Below, piece by piece: positions 18,622-30,863 of a stretch of DNA of 64,000 nt (position 1 is its first letter; each line of letters begins with the position of its first letter). Origin of the DNA: an uncultured Cedecea sp. (GTDB taxonomy: Bacteria > Pseudomonadota > Gammaproteobacteria > Enterobacterales > Enterobacteriaceae); the NCBI RefSeq assembly GCF_947498825.1, contig NZ_CANMLV010000016.1:1-64000 (forward strand). The letters run 5' to 3'. The notes beneath the pieces were generated by a model. The model saw nothing but the letters and a program-made list of their open reading frames with translations, was not told the DNA's origin and did no database searches. Made by a program: the position numbers and the translations under genes.

Positions 18622-19194
18622 GTGGCTCGTCCAAAAAGTGAAGATAAAAGATTAGCGTTGATCGAGGCGACAACTCGTGCCGTAGCTGAATTCGGTCTGG
18701 GAGCAGCAACCTCGCTTATCGCCAGAGAAGCGGGTGTGGCCGAGGGAACGTTATTTCGTTATTTCGCGACTAAGGATGTGTTATTTAACGAGGTCTATTA
18801 TCACCACAAGCAAGCTCTGGGGACTGAGTTGATGAAGACCTACGACCAGAATTTGCCAGTAAAAGAGCGTGCCCAGAAAATATGGAATAGCTATATCGAC
18901 TGGGGGTTGGTTAACGTGGATGCCAGAAAAGCGATGAGCCAGCTAGCGGTCTCAGGGAAAATAACCAAAGAGACCTTACAAAAAACATTCGATGAATTTC
19001 CTGAACTACGTCAGCTTTCTAACGAGAGTATTACTAACGAATATTTGACCTGCGGCGAATCACCCTTCGCTGATGCTATCTTTTTTGCCCTGGCAGAAAC
19101 CACGATGGAATTTGCTGCCAGGGAACAGGAACGTAAGCAAGACTACATGGCTGCTGGATTTGATGTAATGTGGCGTGGAATGACTAAAGCCTGA
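18622..19194 (+). CDS. ramR: TetR-family repressor, RamR-like
   Basis: A 190-residue TetR-family repressor beginning MARPKSEDKRLALIEATT with the HTH ATSLIAREAGVAEGTLFRYF (residues 29-48). The N-terminus and the C-terminal segment LAETTMEFAAREQ resemble Salmonella RamR. It is divergent from ramA across a 173-bp gap that holds the operator. The expected role is ligand-relieved repression of ramA. It starts with GTG at 18622 (GTGGCTCG) preceded by GAGG. It is convergent with barA with a 6-bp gap. Confidence 0.8.
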   Translation: MARPKSEDKRLALIEATTRAVAEFGLGAATSLIAREAGVAEGTLFRYFATKDVLFNEVYYHHKQALGTELMKTYDQNLPVKERAQKIWNSYIDWGLVNVDARKAMSQLAVSGKITKETLQKTFDEFPELRQLSNESITNEYLTCGESPFADAIFFALAETTMEFAAREQERKQDYMAAGFDVMWRGMTKA

Positions 19195-19200
19195 TAAAGG

Positions 19201-21951
19201 CTAGTTAAGGTACGCTTGCGCTGCGTGCACTACATTGTCCATCTCATCTAACAATTCCAGAATTTCGGGTTCCAGCATTTCGGGTGCTACGCCGTTGCTT
19301 AACTCTGTTTCCAGCAGCAAACAGAGTTTCTTTAAACGCGGTACCCCACTATAGCTACAACTTCCGTGCAACTTATGAATGATATCCTTTATTTTTTGAT
19401 GGTTATTATTTAAAGGTTGTTGCTCTAATACCTGACGTACTTCGGGTAGAAATTCCAGCAGCATTATCAGCATTTCTCGGGCCAGGCCCGGTTTGTTTGC
19501 GGCCTGAACCAGAGCCAGTTGCCAGTCAAAGGTTTGATCAGCCAATGGTTTGTCTTCTGTCGCGGGTACCAGCGTGGCGCTATTGAGAGTATTAAACTGA
19601 TAATGCAGTAAAATATTATGTAATTTGTTCTCTTCAATCGGTTTGGCAAGGTAGTCATTCATCCCGGCAGTGAGTAATTTTTCTTTCTGCCCGGCCATTG
19701 CGTGCGCCGTAACTGCGATCACCGGCGTATTTTTATGGTGAGGTAGCTGACGAATCAGTTCACAGGCACGGATCCCATCGATTTCTGGCATTTGAATATC
19801 CATCAGTATCAAATCCAGCTCCATCTGACGCGCCTGGTCCAGAGCTTGCAGCGCGTTACTGCACAGCACCACATGCTGTACTTTGTCTTCCAGTAGCGCA
19901 CTAAGCAGTTTTAGATTGGCGAGATTATCATCAACCGCCATCACCGTCATGGGCAGTTTTCCATCATCGGTTGCCACTGGCTGAGTCGCTGTCGTAGGGG
20001 AGTAACTTTCCAGTAGCAGCGGGAATAAACGTGTGGATGTCACAGGCTTTAACAGGCAATTGGTGACACCCTGACGTTTAAGCTCTTCAGCGTGGATCTG
20101 TGCCTGACAAGGTAAAGCAAGGATCAGACAATCACTCATTGTGACGGCTTGTGCCAGATTAATATAAGCCAGCGGCTGATTTTCGTTTAAGGTAACCGGA
20201 GCCCCAATGAGTAATATATCAAAGTGTTCGTTGGGCAACCCTGAAATTGACGGCGTATGAACGACCGATAAGGGAGTACTCTGAAGCAGATTAAGCGTAC
20301 TTTGTGCGGCATTCGCATTAGCTTCTACATAAGCAATCCGACGACCAGCAAGCTTATTCATGACTTTATTATTCACCACAGCATGTGGATTCAAGTCGAG
20401 ATTAATATAAAACCAGAATGTTGAACCGCTGTCAGGTTTGCTGTGGAAGGATATTTCCCCGCCCATTTCATCCACTAATTTTTGAGTTATCACTAACCCT
20501 AGTCCGGTTCCACCATGACGGCGGGAAATACTGGCGTCTGCCTGGCGAAACGCCTGGAAGAGTCGTGACTGCTCCTGTTCAGGAATGCCAATACCAGAAT
20601 CGTGGATTTGCATCTCAATCTGAACTTTATTGTTCCCCTCAGCCCGCTTTTGTACCAGAACATCAATATTGCCTGTTTCAGTAAATTTAATCGCATTACC
20701 CACTAAGTTAGTAATAATTTGCTGTAAACGTAGTGAGTCGCCGATAACATTATCCGGAACATTATTCTGAATATTGAGTGTGAGTTCGAGCCCCTTTTCA
20801 TGGGCTGAATGTGCCAGCAGAGTGATGACTTCATCCAGAGTATTGCGTAGTGGGAACGGAATGTTTTCCAGCAACAATTTACCGGCTTCCAGCTTAGAGA
20901 AGTCCAGTACATCATTGATGATAGTCAGTAGGTTATTCGCTGAGCGTTCAATCGTATATAAGTAGTCTCTTTGGGTCGAGTTCAACTCAGTTTTTAGTGC
21001 CAGTCGGGTAAAACCAATCACGCCATTCAGTGGCGTTCGAAGCTCATGAGACATATTGGCTAAGAATTCAGATTTTATCCGTACGGCTTCCTGAGCTCGT
21101 TTTTTGGCTAAATCTAGCTCTACGTTCTGAATTTCCATCTGCTCTAGCGTTTCACGCAGATCGGAGGTCGCCTGATCGACATTATGTTGCATTTCTTCAT
21201 GATAAGCGGTGAGCGACATTGCCATAGAGTTAATGCCATTCTTGAGCATATCCAGCTCACCCAGCATAAATCCTTCAACCCGACTATCGAGTTGTCCCCG
21301 ACGTATCCGGTCAACGGTATTCACCATATTACGAATTGGGGCGGTAACATCGCGCATCAGACGATAAGCAAAAAGCATGGCAATGGCGATACAAGCCAGC
21401 ATCATCATGGTTGAAGTGAAAATTTCGCGGTATTGCTGCAGTCGTACTGATTGTAAGTCCAGTTCCATAGCAACATAGCCTTGGATAGAGTCGGAATCAG
21501 CCTTCCCTTGCGCTTTTTCTTCATTTTGAAAATAGGCTTCAGACATGATCGGAGCACGTAAGATCATTTTATAACCTTCGCGACTTACCGTCAGATGTGG
21601 AGGAATACTTTCGTTATCAGGTAGCTGAAGTGAGGATGAATCTTTTTGAAAATTTGAGGTGACGAACAGCTTGTTCTGACTGTCATAAATCGAAATGCCA
21701 CGCACAATATCTGAATGCCTGCGATGAGTAACACTAACCAGTTTGCGTAAGGGCTCCCGGTTATTGAAGTTCATTGTATATTCGCAAGCAACGGCCAAAG
21801 GTTCGATAATGCTGACCCCGGCGTTTTCTAATTGGTTCTGCAAATCGTTATAGCGATGTACAACGAAAAACGTACTGAGCAGCAAACCAATGAGAAGCGT
21901 GGGCGCCAGTATCAGTATCATCATACGTGCGCGAAGGCTGTAGTTAGTCAT
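19201..21951 (-). CDS. barA: hybrid sensor histidine kinase BarA
   Basis: Tripartite membrane sensor kinase that phosphorylates UvrY and so turns on csrB. The 916 residues run in this order: TM1 (about 11-32), periplasmic domain, TM2 (about 181-198), HAMP (about 199-250), HisKA with phospho-His302 in [13 protein letters not shown], HATPase with GGTGLGL, a receiver with [13 protein letters not shown] (about residue 716), and a C-terminal Hpt domain with [11 protein letters not shown]. All phosphorelay residues look intact. It faces the decayed rlmD and relA, as barA does in E. coli. Confidence 0.96.
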   Translation of the reverse strand: MTNYSLRARMMILILAPTLLIGLLLSTFFVVHRYNDLQNQLENAGVSIIEPLAVACEYTMNFNNREPLRKLVSVTHRRHSDIVRGISIYDSQNKLFVTSNFQKDSSSLQLPDNESIPPHLTVSREGYKMILRAPIMSEAYFQNEEKAQGKADSDSIQGYVAMELDLQSVRLQQYREIFTSTMMMLACIAIAMLFAYRLMRDVTAPIRNMVNTVDRIRRGQLDSRVEGFMLGELDMLKNGINSMAMSLTAYHEEMQHNVDQATSDLRETLEQMEIQNVELDLAKKRAQEAVRIKSEFLANMSHELRTPLNGVIGFTRLALKTELNSTQRDYLYTIERSANNLLTIINDVLDFSKLEAGKLLLENIPFPLRNTLDEVITLLAHSAHEKGLELTLNIQNNVPDNVIGDSLRLQQIITNLVGNAIKFTETGNIDVLVQKRAEGNNKVQIEMQIHDSGIGIPEQEQSRLFQAFRQADASISRRHGGTGLGLVITQKLVDEMGGEISFHSKPDSGSTFWFYINLDLNPHAVVNNKVMNKLAGRRIAYVEANANAAQSTLNLLQSTPLSVVHTPSISGLPNEHFDILLIGAPVTLNENQPLAYINLAQAVTMSDCLILALPCQAQIHAEELKRQGVTNCLLKPVTSTRLFPLLLESYSPTTATQPVATDDGKLPMTVMAVDDNLANLKLLSALLEDKVQHVVLCSNALQALDQARQMELDLILMDIQMPEIDGIRACELIRQLPHHKNTPVIAVTAHAMAGQKEKLLTAGMNDYLAKPIEENKLHNILLHYQFNTLNSATLVPATEDKPLADQTFDWQLALVQAANKPGLAREMLIMLLEFLPEVRQVLEQQPLNNNHQKIKDIIHKLHGSCSYSGVPRLKKLCLLLETELSNGVAPEMLEPEILELLDEMDNVVHAAQAYLN

Positions 21952-22189
21952 GGGATTCCGATATGGGGCAATAACGCAACGTTAAGCATCACAATGTCTT
22001 TATAGTATTACAATGCATTCTACTCTGTGAAACGTATCAAACCTACGCGTAACATCAAAGTCGTCATGTTAAGTTGTGCGATTGACAGTCTAAAAAGCCA
22101 TTTCAGGGGAACGGTTATCGTTCATGCCTCATTGTAGCGCCTGATTGATTTCATTGCCCCATCATAGTGCATATTCATGAAAGAGAAAT

Positions 22190-22830
22190 TCCATTGCTTG
22201 CTTTAGCTGGTGTTGTTGAAAGTAAGAAACTGCATTGTTATGGCCAGTCATGCGCCAATCAGTGTTGATGACAGTTAAAATTCAAAACTGGAACACTTTT
22301 CGCAAGTACGGGTCATATAGATGAGAGTCTGACTCCGACCCGCTGCTTTCAGCAGTGTGATTCTATCCAGCAGATGAGTGCATTGATTAACTGATTATCT
22401 GGCAAGAAGACACAATCCGTACCTCAAAGGGCTTTTCGCTATTCTGCTGAATAAGATAAGGACTATTCCTGTTAAAAAAGGCGTCTCTAAGATCTCATGT
22501 CCAGAAGGTAATGCTGCGCTGAGGGTAAAAGCGCAATATAATGTTCAATACAATTTACTGAAAAATGTCATTTTTGGATCACTATTCAGATAAAAATATG
22601 ATCGGCAGTACGGTTACCAACGGTTTGATAACATTTAGACTTTCAGTTGTATAACGTTATAAATGTCATCCTGTACCTCATCCGTCTGCGAAAGTACTGT
22701 CGGTGCCCTACAATCAGATAATGATTGTGGCGAAAAATGTTAGCCGGGCACCTGAAGTATCAATGAAAGTGATTGATCTATTTCCCCATACAAATGCCCT
22801 TGAGTCTATATCCGTGACAGGTCAAGCGGC
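22190..22830 (+). pseudogene. rlmD: decayed 23S rRNA m5U1939 methyltransferase gene (rlmD remnant)
   Basis: The 995-bp barA-relA gap holds no intact frame, but pieces of RlmD are readable in order on the plus strand. KLEHFSQ (near 22285) corresponds to KLERFSH of E. coli. RCFQQCDSIQQM (near 22340) corresponds to the RDFIQVNAGVNQKM region, and SLFC (near 22440) to the DLFCG motif. EGNAALRVKAQYN continuing to LLKNVIF (22507-22578) matches EGVPALVEKGQQN...LQNVTF. DLFPHTNALESI (22775-22810) matches the C-terminal MFPHTGHLESM. Frames shift and stops interrupt. The 5' third appears deleted. rlmD sits here between barA and relA in E. coli. Confidence 0.88.
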
Positions 22831-22946
22831 CTGGATGTTGCCTTCGTGAAACGAGCCTGCGAGCAACTAGAATGATTCAGGGGAGATAGCGTTTTAGAGA
22901 TTGTTCAGGTCTTAAGAACCTGATTTCGGTTTCACAGGAGAGAAGA

Positions 22947-25178
22947 ATGGTTGCGGTTAGAAGTGCACATCTCAACAAAGCCGGCGAATTTGCGCCCGAA
23001 AAATGGATAGCAAGCCTCGGGATTTCAAACCAGCAGTCGTGTGAGCGCCTGGCCGAAACATGGTCATATTGTGAGAAACTGACAAAGGGGCATCCTGATG
23101 CCGAATTGTTACTGTGGCGCGGTGTTGAGATGGTTGAAATTCTCTCCATGCTCAGTATGGACAATGAAACGTTACGTGCGGCGTTATTATTTCCATTGGT
23201 TGATTCTGGTGTTGTAAGTGAAGACGTGCTGCAAGAAAGTGTCGGAAAATCAGTAGTCATGCTGATTCATGGTGTGCGTGATATCGACGCGATCCGTCAC
23301 CTTAAAGCCACCCATAATGACTCCGTTTCCTCCGAACAAGTTGACAACGTCAGGCGCATGCTGCTCGCGATGGTAGATGATTTCCGCTGCGTGGTGATAA
23401 AGCTTGCAGAACGTATTGCCCATCTGCGCGAAGTGAAAGATGCTCCGGAAGATGAACGAGTTCTGGTTGCTAAAGAATGTACGAATATCTACGCACCGCT
23501 GGCAAATCGCCTGGGGATTGGCCAGCTAAAATGGGAAATGGAAGACTACTGCTTCCGTTATTTGCGCCCGGATGAATATAAGCGTATCGCAAAATTGCTG
23601 CATGAGCGGAGGATTGACAGAGAGCATTATATTGATGAATTTGTCGCGATGCTGCGCTCATCAATGAAGGAAGAAGGCGTAAAAGCTGAAGTGTATGGCC
23701 GGCCTAAACATATCTACAGTATCTGGCGCAAGATGCAGAAAAAGCATCTGGCATTTGACGAGCTGTTTGATGTGCGAGCCGTCCGTGTTGTTGCTGAACG
23801 CTTACAAGATTGTTATGCCGCTTTAGGCATTGTTCATACCCATTTCCGTCATCTGCCTGATGAATTTGACGATTATGTCGCTAACCCGAAACCAAATGGT
23901 TACCAGTCGATTCATACCGTTGTACTGGGTCCGAATGGCAAGACAATTGAAATTCAGATCCGTACCCGGCAGATGCATGAAGATTCTGAACTCGGTGTCG
24001 CGGCTCACTGGAAATATAAAGAAGGGAACTCGCGTAGCGGCAGCAGTGGTCATGAAGATCGTATCGCATGGCTACGTAAACTGATTGCCTGGCAGGAAGA
24101 GATGTCAGACTCAGGGGAAATGCTTGATGAGGTCCGCAGTCAGGTGTTTGACGACAGAGTCTATGTCTTTACCCCGAAAGGAGATGTGGTTGATTTACCC
24201 ACAGGTTCCACACCGCTGGACTTCGCCTACCATATTCACAGTGATGTGGGACATCGCTGCATTGGTGCCAAAATTGGTGGGCGTATTGTTCCTTTCACCT
24301 ATCAGCTACAAATGGGCGATCAGATTGAAATCATTACCCAGAAGCAGCCTAACCCAAGTCGTGACTGGTTAAACCCTAACCTCGGTTACGTTACTACCAG
24401 CCGCGGTCGGGCAAAAATACATAACTGGTTCCGTAAACAAGACCGTGACAAGAATATTCTGGCGGGCCGGCAGATTCTGGATGATGAAATTGAACGTCTG
24501 GGCGTGAGTCTGAAAGAAGCCGAAAAAACCTTGCTACCACGTTATAACTTTAACGAAATGGAAGAGTTACTGGCGGCAATAGGTGGCGGAGATATTCGTC
24601 TTAACCAGATGAGTAACTATCTGCAGGCGAAGTTTAATAAACCCAGCGCGGAAGAGCAGGATGCCGCAGCCCTGCGCCAGTTGCAGCAGAAAACTTACGC
24701 GCCGCAACAATCGCAGCGTAAAGATGATGGTCGTGTCGTGGTTGAAGGTGTAGGAAATCTGATGCACCATATTGCCCGCTGCTGTCAGCCAATTCCAGGG
24801 GATGAAATTATTGGTTTTATTACCCAAGGACGCGGTATTTCTATTCACCAGGCTGACTGTGACCAGCTGGCAGAACTGAAATCTCATGCTCCAGAACGAA
24901 TCGTTGATGCGGTCTGGGGAGAAAGTTATTCAAGCGGTTATTCTCTGGTGGTGCGTGTTACTGCTAATGACAGAAGCGGTTTACTGCGTGATATCACCAC
25001 CATTCTGGCCAATGAAAAAGTTAATGTTCTGGGGGTTGCCAGTCGTAGCGATACCAAACAGCAACTGGCGACCATTGATATGAATATCGAGATTTATAAT
25101 CTACAAGTTTTAGGCCGGGTTCTGGGGAAACTGAACCAAGTTCCCGATATCATCGATGCCCGACGACTGCACGGTTAA
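22947..25178 (+). CDS. relA: GTP pyrophosphokinase (ppGpp synthetase I) RelA
   Basis: Ribosome-associated (p)ppGpp synthetase of the stringent response. The 743-residue protein has an inactive HD-like N-terminal domain, the synthetase domain with YGRPKHIYSIWRKMQKK and NPKPNGYQSIHT, a TGS domain (VYVFTPKGDVVDLPTGSTPL), the zinc-finger/helical part (HHIARCCQPIPGD) and a C-terminal ACT domain. ATG at 22947 follows GGAGAGA. The first codons match E. coli RelA (MVAVRSAH). The upstream neighbour rlmD has decayed, so the promoter must lie within or near that remnant. Confidence 0.97.
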   Translation: MVAVRSAHLNKAGEFAPEKWIASLGISNQQSCERLAETWSYCEKLTKGHPDAELLLWRGVEMVEILSMLSMDNETLRAALLFPLVDSGVVSEDVLQESVGKSVVMLIHGVRDIDAIRHLKATHNDSVSSEQVDNVRRMLLAMVDDFRCVVIKLAERIAHLREVKDAPEDERVLVAKECTNIYAPLANRLGIGQLKWEMEDYCFRYLRPDEYKRIAKLLHERRIDREHYIDEFVAMLRSSMKEEGVKAEVYGRPKHIYSIWRKMQKKHLAFDELFDVRAVRVVAERLQDCYAALGIVHTHFRHLPDEFDDYVANPKPNGYQSIHTVVLGPNGKTIEIQIRTRQMHEDSELGVAAHWKYKEGNSRSGSSGHEDRIAWLRKLIAWQEEMSDSGEMLDEVRSQVFDDRVYVFTPKGDVVDLPTGSTPLDFAYHIHSDVGHRCIGAKIGGRIVPFTYQLQMGDQIEIITQKQPNPSRDWLNPNLGYVTTSRGRAKIHNWFRKQDRDKNILAGRQILDDEIERLGVSLKEAEKTLLPRYNFNEMEELLAAIGGGDIRLNQMSNYLQAKFNKPSAEEQDAAALRQLQQKTYAPQQSQRKDDGRVVVEGVGNLMHHIARCCQPIPGDEIIGFITQGRGISIHQADCDQLAELKSHAPERIVDAVWGESYSSGYSLVVRVTANDRSGLLRDITTILANEKVNVLGVASRSDTKQQLATIDMNIEIYNLQVLGRVLGKLNQVPDIIDARRLHG

Positions 25179-25247
25179 GATATATCCGTCATACTTCGAG
25201 TTGTCTGGGGGCTGCTGCAGGCAACTCGAATTATTTAGGATATATAC
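25179..25247. repeat. palindromic intergenic repeat
   Basis: Nested inverted repeats fill the relA-mazG gap: outer arms GATATATCC (25179-25187) and GGATATATA (25238-25246), inner arms TTCGAGTTG (25195-25203) and CAACTCGAA (25222-25230). The motif CTTCGAGTTG...CAACTCGAATTATTTAGG resembles a short interspersed palindrome that I recall from Serratia and Yersinia genomes. Only one copy is visible here. Confidence 0.6.
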
Positions 25248-25289
25248 CATCAGTATTATCATGACCGACGTATTTTTTAAGGATTTATC

Positions 25290-26081
25290 ATGAGTCAGTT
25301 AAACCGTCTGCTCGGTATTATGCAGCGTCTGCGAGATCCCGAGAACGGTTGTCCGTGGGACAAAGTACAAACCAATGAAACGTTGGCTCCCTACACGCTG
25401 GAAGAGACTTACGAAGTACTGGATGCTATTCACCGTAATGATATCAATGGATTGCGTGAAGAACTGGGTGACTTACTGTTTCAGGTCGTGTTTTACGCCC
25501 AGATAGCCAAGGAACAAGAACAATTTAGTTTTGAGGATATCTGTCAGGCGATTAGTGACAAACTGGAGCGGCGACATGCTCCCATCTTCGCTAATAGTGG
25601 GGCCAACACCAGTGAAAAGGTGTTATCTCAGTGGGAAAATATCAAACGTGGAGAGCGGGAGCAAAAAGCACAGCATTCCGTGCTTGATGATATTCCTGAA
25701 GCTTTCCCGGCGTTGATGCGGGCACAAAAAATTCAAAAACGCTGCTCCACCGTTGGTTTTGACTGGAAAACCCTTGGTCCGGTATTGGACAAAGTGCATG
25801 AAGAAATTGACGAGGTCATGTGCGAAGCGCGGCAAGTGGTAGTTGATGAAGATAAACTAGAAGAAGAGGTTGGCGACTTGCTATTTGCGACTGTCAATCT
25901 TGCACGCCACTTGGGGACTAAGGCAGAAACGGCGCTGCAAAAAGCAAACCGTAAATTTGAGTCTCGCTTCCGACAGGTTGAAGCTATCATTATGGCGCAG
26001 GGTTTGAAGATGGAAGAAACCAGCCTGGATGTGATGGAAGAGGCCTGGCAGCAAGTTAAACGTCAGGAAAAATTGAAATAA
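25290..26081 (+). CDS. mazG: nucleoside triphosphate pyrophosphohydrolase MazG
   Basis: Hydrolyses NTPs and dNTPs to monophosphates and pyrophosphate; in E. coli it lowers ppGpp during starvation. The 263-residue protein holds two MazG domains, each with an EExxE-type metal motif: ELGDLLFQVVFYAQ in the first and EEVGDLLFATVNLARH in the second. Length equals the E. coli protein. It follows relA by 111 bp, the conserved arrangement, with the palindromic repeat between them. Confidence 0.96.
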   Translation: MSQLNRLLGIMQRLRDPENGCPWDKVQTNETLAPYTLEETYEVLDAIHRNDINGLREELGDLLFQVVFYAQIAKEQEQFSFEDICQAISDKLERRHAPIFANSGANTSEKVLSQWENIKRGEREQKAQHSVLDDIPEAFPALMRAQKIQKRCSTVGFDWKTLGPVLDKVHEEIDEVMCEARQVVVDEDKLEEEVGDLLFATVNLARHLGTKAETALQKANRKFESRFRQVEAIIMAQGLKMEETSLDVMEEAWQQVKRQEKLK

Positions 26082-26209
26082 ATGGGCGATAGATAACAGT
26101 ATATTCGAGTGATGACACCTCCAAGCGTAAAATAGAATAAGTATTAATCATTTTTCGCTAAGAATACAATTGGTTACCGAGCGATGAGCCTTTGCTGACA
26201 AATGAAAAT

Positions 26210-26238
26210 TTGTGGCGTCTGCCCTGTTCGGGTATACT
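26210..26238 (+). promoter_or_regulatory. pyrG promoter
   Basis: TTGTGG (26210-26215) and TATACT (26233-26238) have 17-bp spacing, leaving a leader of about 45 nt before pyrG. I see no attenuator hairpin in that leader. Confidence 0.65.
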
Positions 26239-26276
26239 GTTTTCCCGTCCTGGTACTCCATCGTCTTTAAACCTAA

Positions 26277-27929
<1,653 letters not shown>

Positions 27930-27944
27930 GCAGAGAGTTAGAAC

Positions 27945-27973
27945 AACAACGCGCGACATTATCGCGCGTTGTT
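27945..27973 (+). terminator. hairpin between pyrG and eno
   Basis: AACAACGCGCGA and TCGCGCGTTGTT form a perfect 12-bp stem with a 5-nt loop. The following T tract is short, so termination may be partial; eno is often partly read from pyrG. Confidence 0.7.
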
Positions 27974-28006
27974 TGTCTGGAGTTTTAGTTTAACATTGTG
28001 ACTTGA

Positions 28007-29314
<1,308 letters not shown>

Positions 29315-29340
29315 TCTGCGCCGTTAATTTTTAGCCTGAT

Positions 29341-29366
29341 AAACCCGCTTCGGCGGGTTTTTTTTC
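29341..29366 (+). terminator. eno terminator
   Basis: AAACCCGC TTCG GCGGGTTT followed by TTTTT is a classic Rho-independent terminator with a UUCG tetraloop. Confidence 0.95.
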
Positions 29367-29464
29367 GTCATAATAAATACCTGCTTACATGCCTGGGCGC
29401 ATTACCCATGATCTCTGAGCCTGCTTCTGCGATAATCAACTTTTAAGATAAAAGTGGAATGATT

Positions 29465-30136
29465 ATGCAGTATCCGATAAACGAGATGTTCCAGACCCTC
29501 CAGGGGGAGGGATTTTATACTGGCGTGCCTGCCATTTTTATTCGTCTGCAGGGATGTCCGGTAGGTTGTGCCTGGTGTGATACCAAGCATACCTGGGATA
29601 AACTCGCTTCTCGTGAAATCTCGTTGTTTAGTGTGCTGGCCAAAACTAAAGAAAGCGATAAATGGTCTGGGGCCAGTGCCGAAGAGTTGCTGGCTGTTAT
29701 GGGACGACAAGGCTATACCGCACGGCATGTCGTGATTACTGGCGGTGAGCCTTGTCTTTATGACTTAACCCCCCTGACACAATTGCTGGAAGCTAACGGC
29801 TTTAGCTGCCAGATAGAAACCAGCGGTACGCATCAAGTTCTTTGCACCCCAGATACCTGGGTGACGGTTTCACCGAAGGTGAATATGCGTGGTGGCTTTG
29901 ACGTGCTGGGAGAGGCGCTGGAACGCGCGAATGAAATAAAGCATCCGGTGGGGCGGGTACGTGATATTGAAGCGCTGGACTCACTCCTTACTGCTTTGCC
30001 AGAAGCCCCCAATCGCATCATTGCCTTACAGCCAATTAGCCAGAAAGAAGATGCGACCCGGCTGTGTATTGAAACTTGTATTGCCCGCAACTGGCGACTT
30101 TCAATGCAGACACATAAATACCTAAATATTGCCTGA
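29465..30136 (+). CDS. queE: 7-carboxy-7-deazaguanine synthase
   Basis: Radical SAM enzyme that forms the 7-deazapurine ring of queuosine precursors from CPH4, the product derived from the QueD step. The 223-residue protein has the iron-sulfur Cys set in RLQGCPVGCAWCDTKHTW; the spacing is the non-canonical enterobacterial QueE type. ITGGEP binds SAM. I start it at 29465, giving MQYPINEMF as in E. coli; another ATG two codons upstream is possible. It is convergent with queD. Confidence 0.95.
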   Translation: MQYPINEMFQTLQGEGFYTGVPAIFIRLQGCPVGCAWCDTKHTWDKLASREISLFSVLAKTKESDKWSGASAEELLAVMGRQGYTARHVVITGGEPCLYDLTPLTQLLEANGFSCQIETSGTHQVLCTPDTWVTVSPKVNMRGGFDVLGEALERANEIKHPVGRVRDIEALDSLLTALPEAPNRIIALQPISQKEDATRLCIETCIARNWRLSMQTHKYLNIA

Positions 30137-30149
30137 TATTCCGATATCT

Positions 30150-30183
30150 GCTGGCAAAGGTCTGCTACTTTGCCAGCGCTTAT
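30150..30183. terminator. terminator between convergent queE and queD
   Basis: GCTGGCAAAG (30150-30159) and CTTTGCCAGC (30168-30177) form a perfect 10-bp stem with an 8-nt loop; GCTTATTT follows on the plus strand. Confidence 0.75.
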
Positions 30184-30200
30184 TTAATCCGGGGTCAGCT

Positions 30201-30560
30201 CTATCCCCGATAGACACAACCTGCCGTACAGGTTTCCTTCACCATCACTGCACTGAGCAGAGGCAGAATTGGTTTCATTTCTTGCCAAATCCATTGTGCG
30301 AGCACTTCGCTGGTTGGGTTTTCCAAGCCTGGAATATCATTCAGATAGAAGTGATCCAGTCTGTCATAGATGGGCTTAAATGCGGCTTTTAATTCAGAAA
30401 AGTCCATAATCCAGCCAGTAAAGGGGTCGACTTCCCCGGTAATTTCCAGCCGTACCATAAACGAATGGCCATGTAAGCGACCGCACTTATGACCAGCCGG
30501 AACATGGGGGAGATGGTGAGCAGCTTCGAAAGTAAAATCTTTAAATAAGGTGGTGGACAT
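30201..30560 (-). CDS. queD: 6-carboxy-5,6,7,8-tetrahydropterin synthase
   Basis: Converts dihydroneopterin triphosphate to 6-carboxytetrahydropterin, the second step of queuosine synthesis. The 119-residue protein has the zinc-binding His residues in [11 protein letters not shown] and [10 protein letters not shown] and the catalytic Cys in [10 protein letters not shown]. Length and sequence closely match E. coli QueD (PTPS-I). With queE and queF, three steps of the pathway are represented in this window. Confidence 0.95.
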   Translation of the reverse strand: MSTTLFKDFTFEAAHHLPHVPAGHKCGRLHGHSFMVRLEITGEVDPFTGWIMDFSELKAAFKPIYDRLDHFYLNDIPGLENPTSEVLAQWIWQEMKPILPLLSAVMVKETCTAGCVYRG

Positions 30561-30863
30561 AAAACATATCTCTAAAAGCTAAAAACGAGCGGATGATAAC
30601 GGAAAGCAGTTTTTTTCGCATTAACTAAACCTTTTCAGTTTCTCTGTCATCGTTAAAATATGCATAACACTCAAAAAAAACAATAAATATCATATGGTTA
30701 ATTAACCTGTTTTACCGCTATACCTTATCTAAAAATACGGTTAGTCATTTTGGTTATTTGTTATTGCTATCCTGTCTTTAATTGTTGTTAACTCACTCGT
30801 TAATTTAGTGCCATTACCTTTAATAAGCCCTTTTTCGTCTCAGCTACCGGAATCCTAAAACGC
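30561..30863. promoter_or_regulatory. 303-bp divergent queD-cysJ region
   Basis: No gene is seen. The stretch is AT-rich, as expected for the CysB-dependent cysJIH promoter, which by family knowledge needs CysB and acetylserine. I cannot place individual CysB sites with confidence; GGTTATTTGTTATTGCTATCC near 30751 lies in the likely promoter zone. Confidence 0.45.

Noticed and set aside
22877..23260. 127-codon frame antisense to the start of relA
   Set aside because: It is a shadow of relA codons with Ser/Thr-rich composition, no ribosome binding site and no family.
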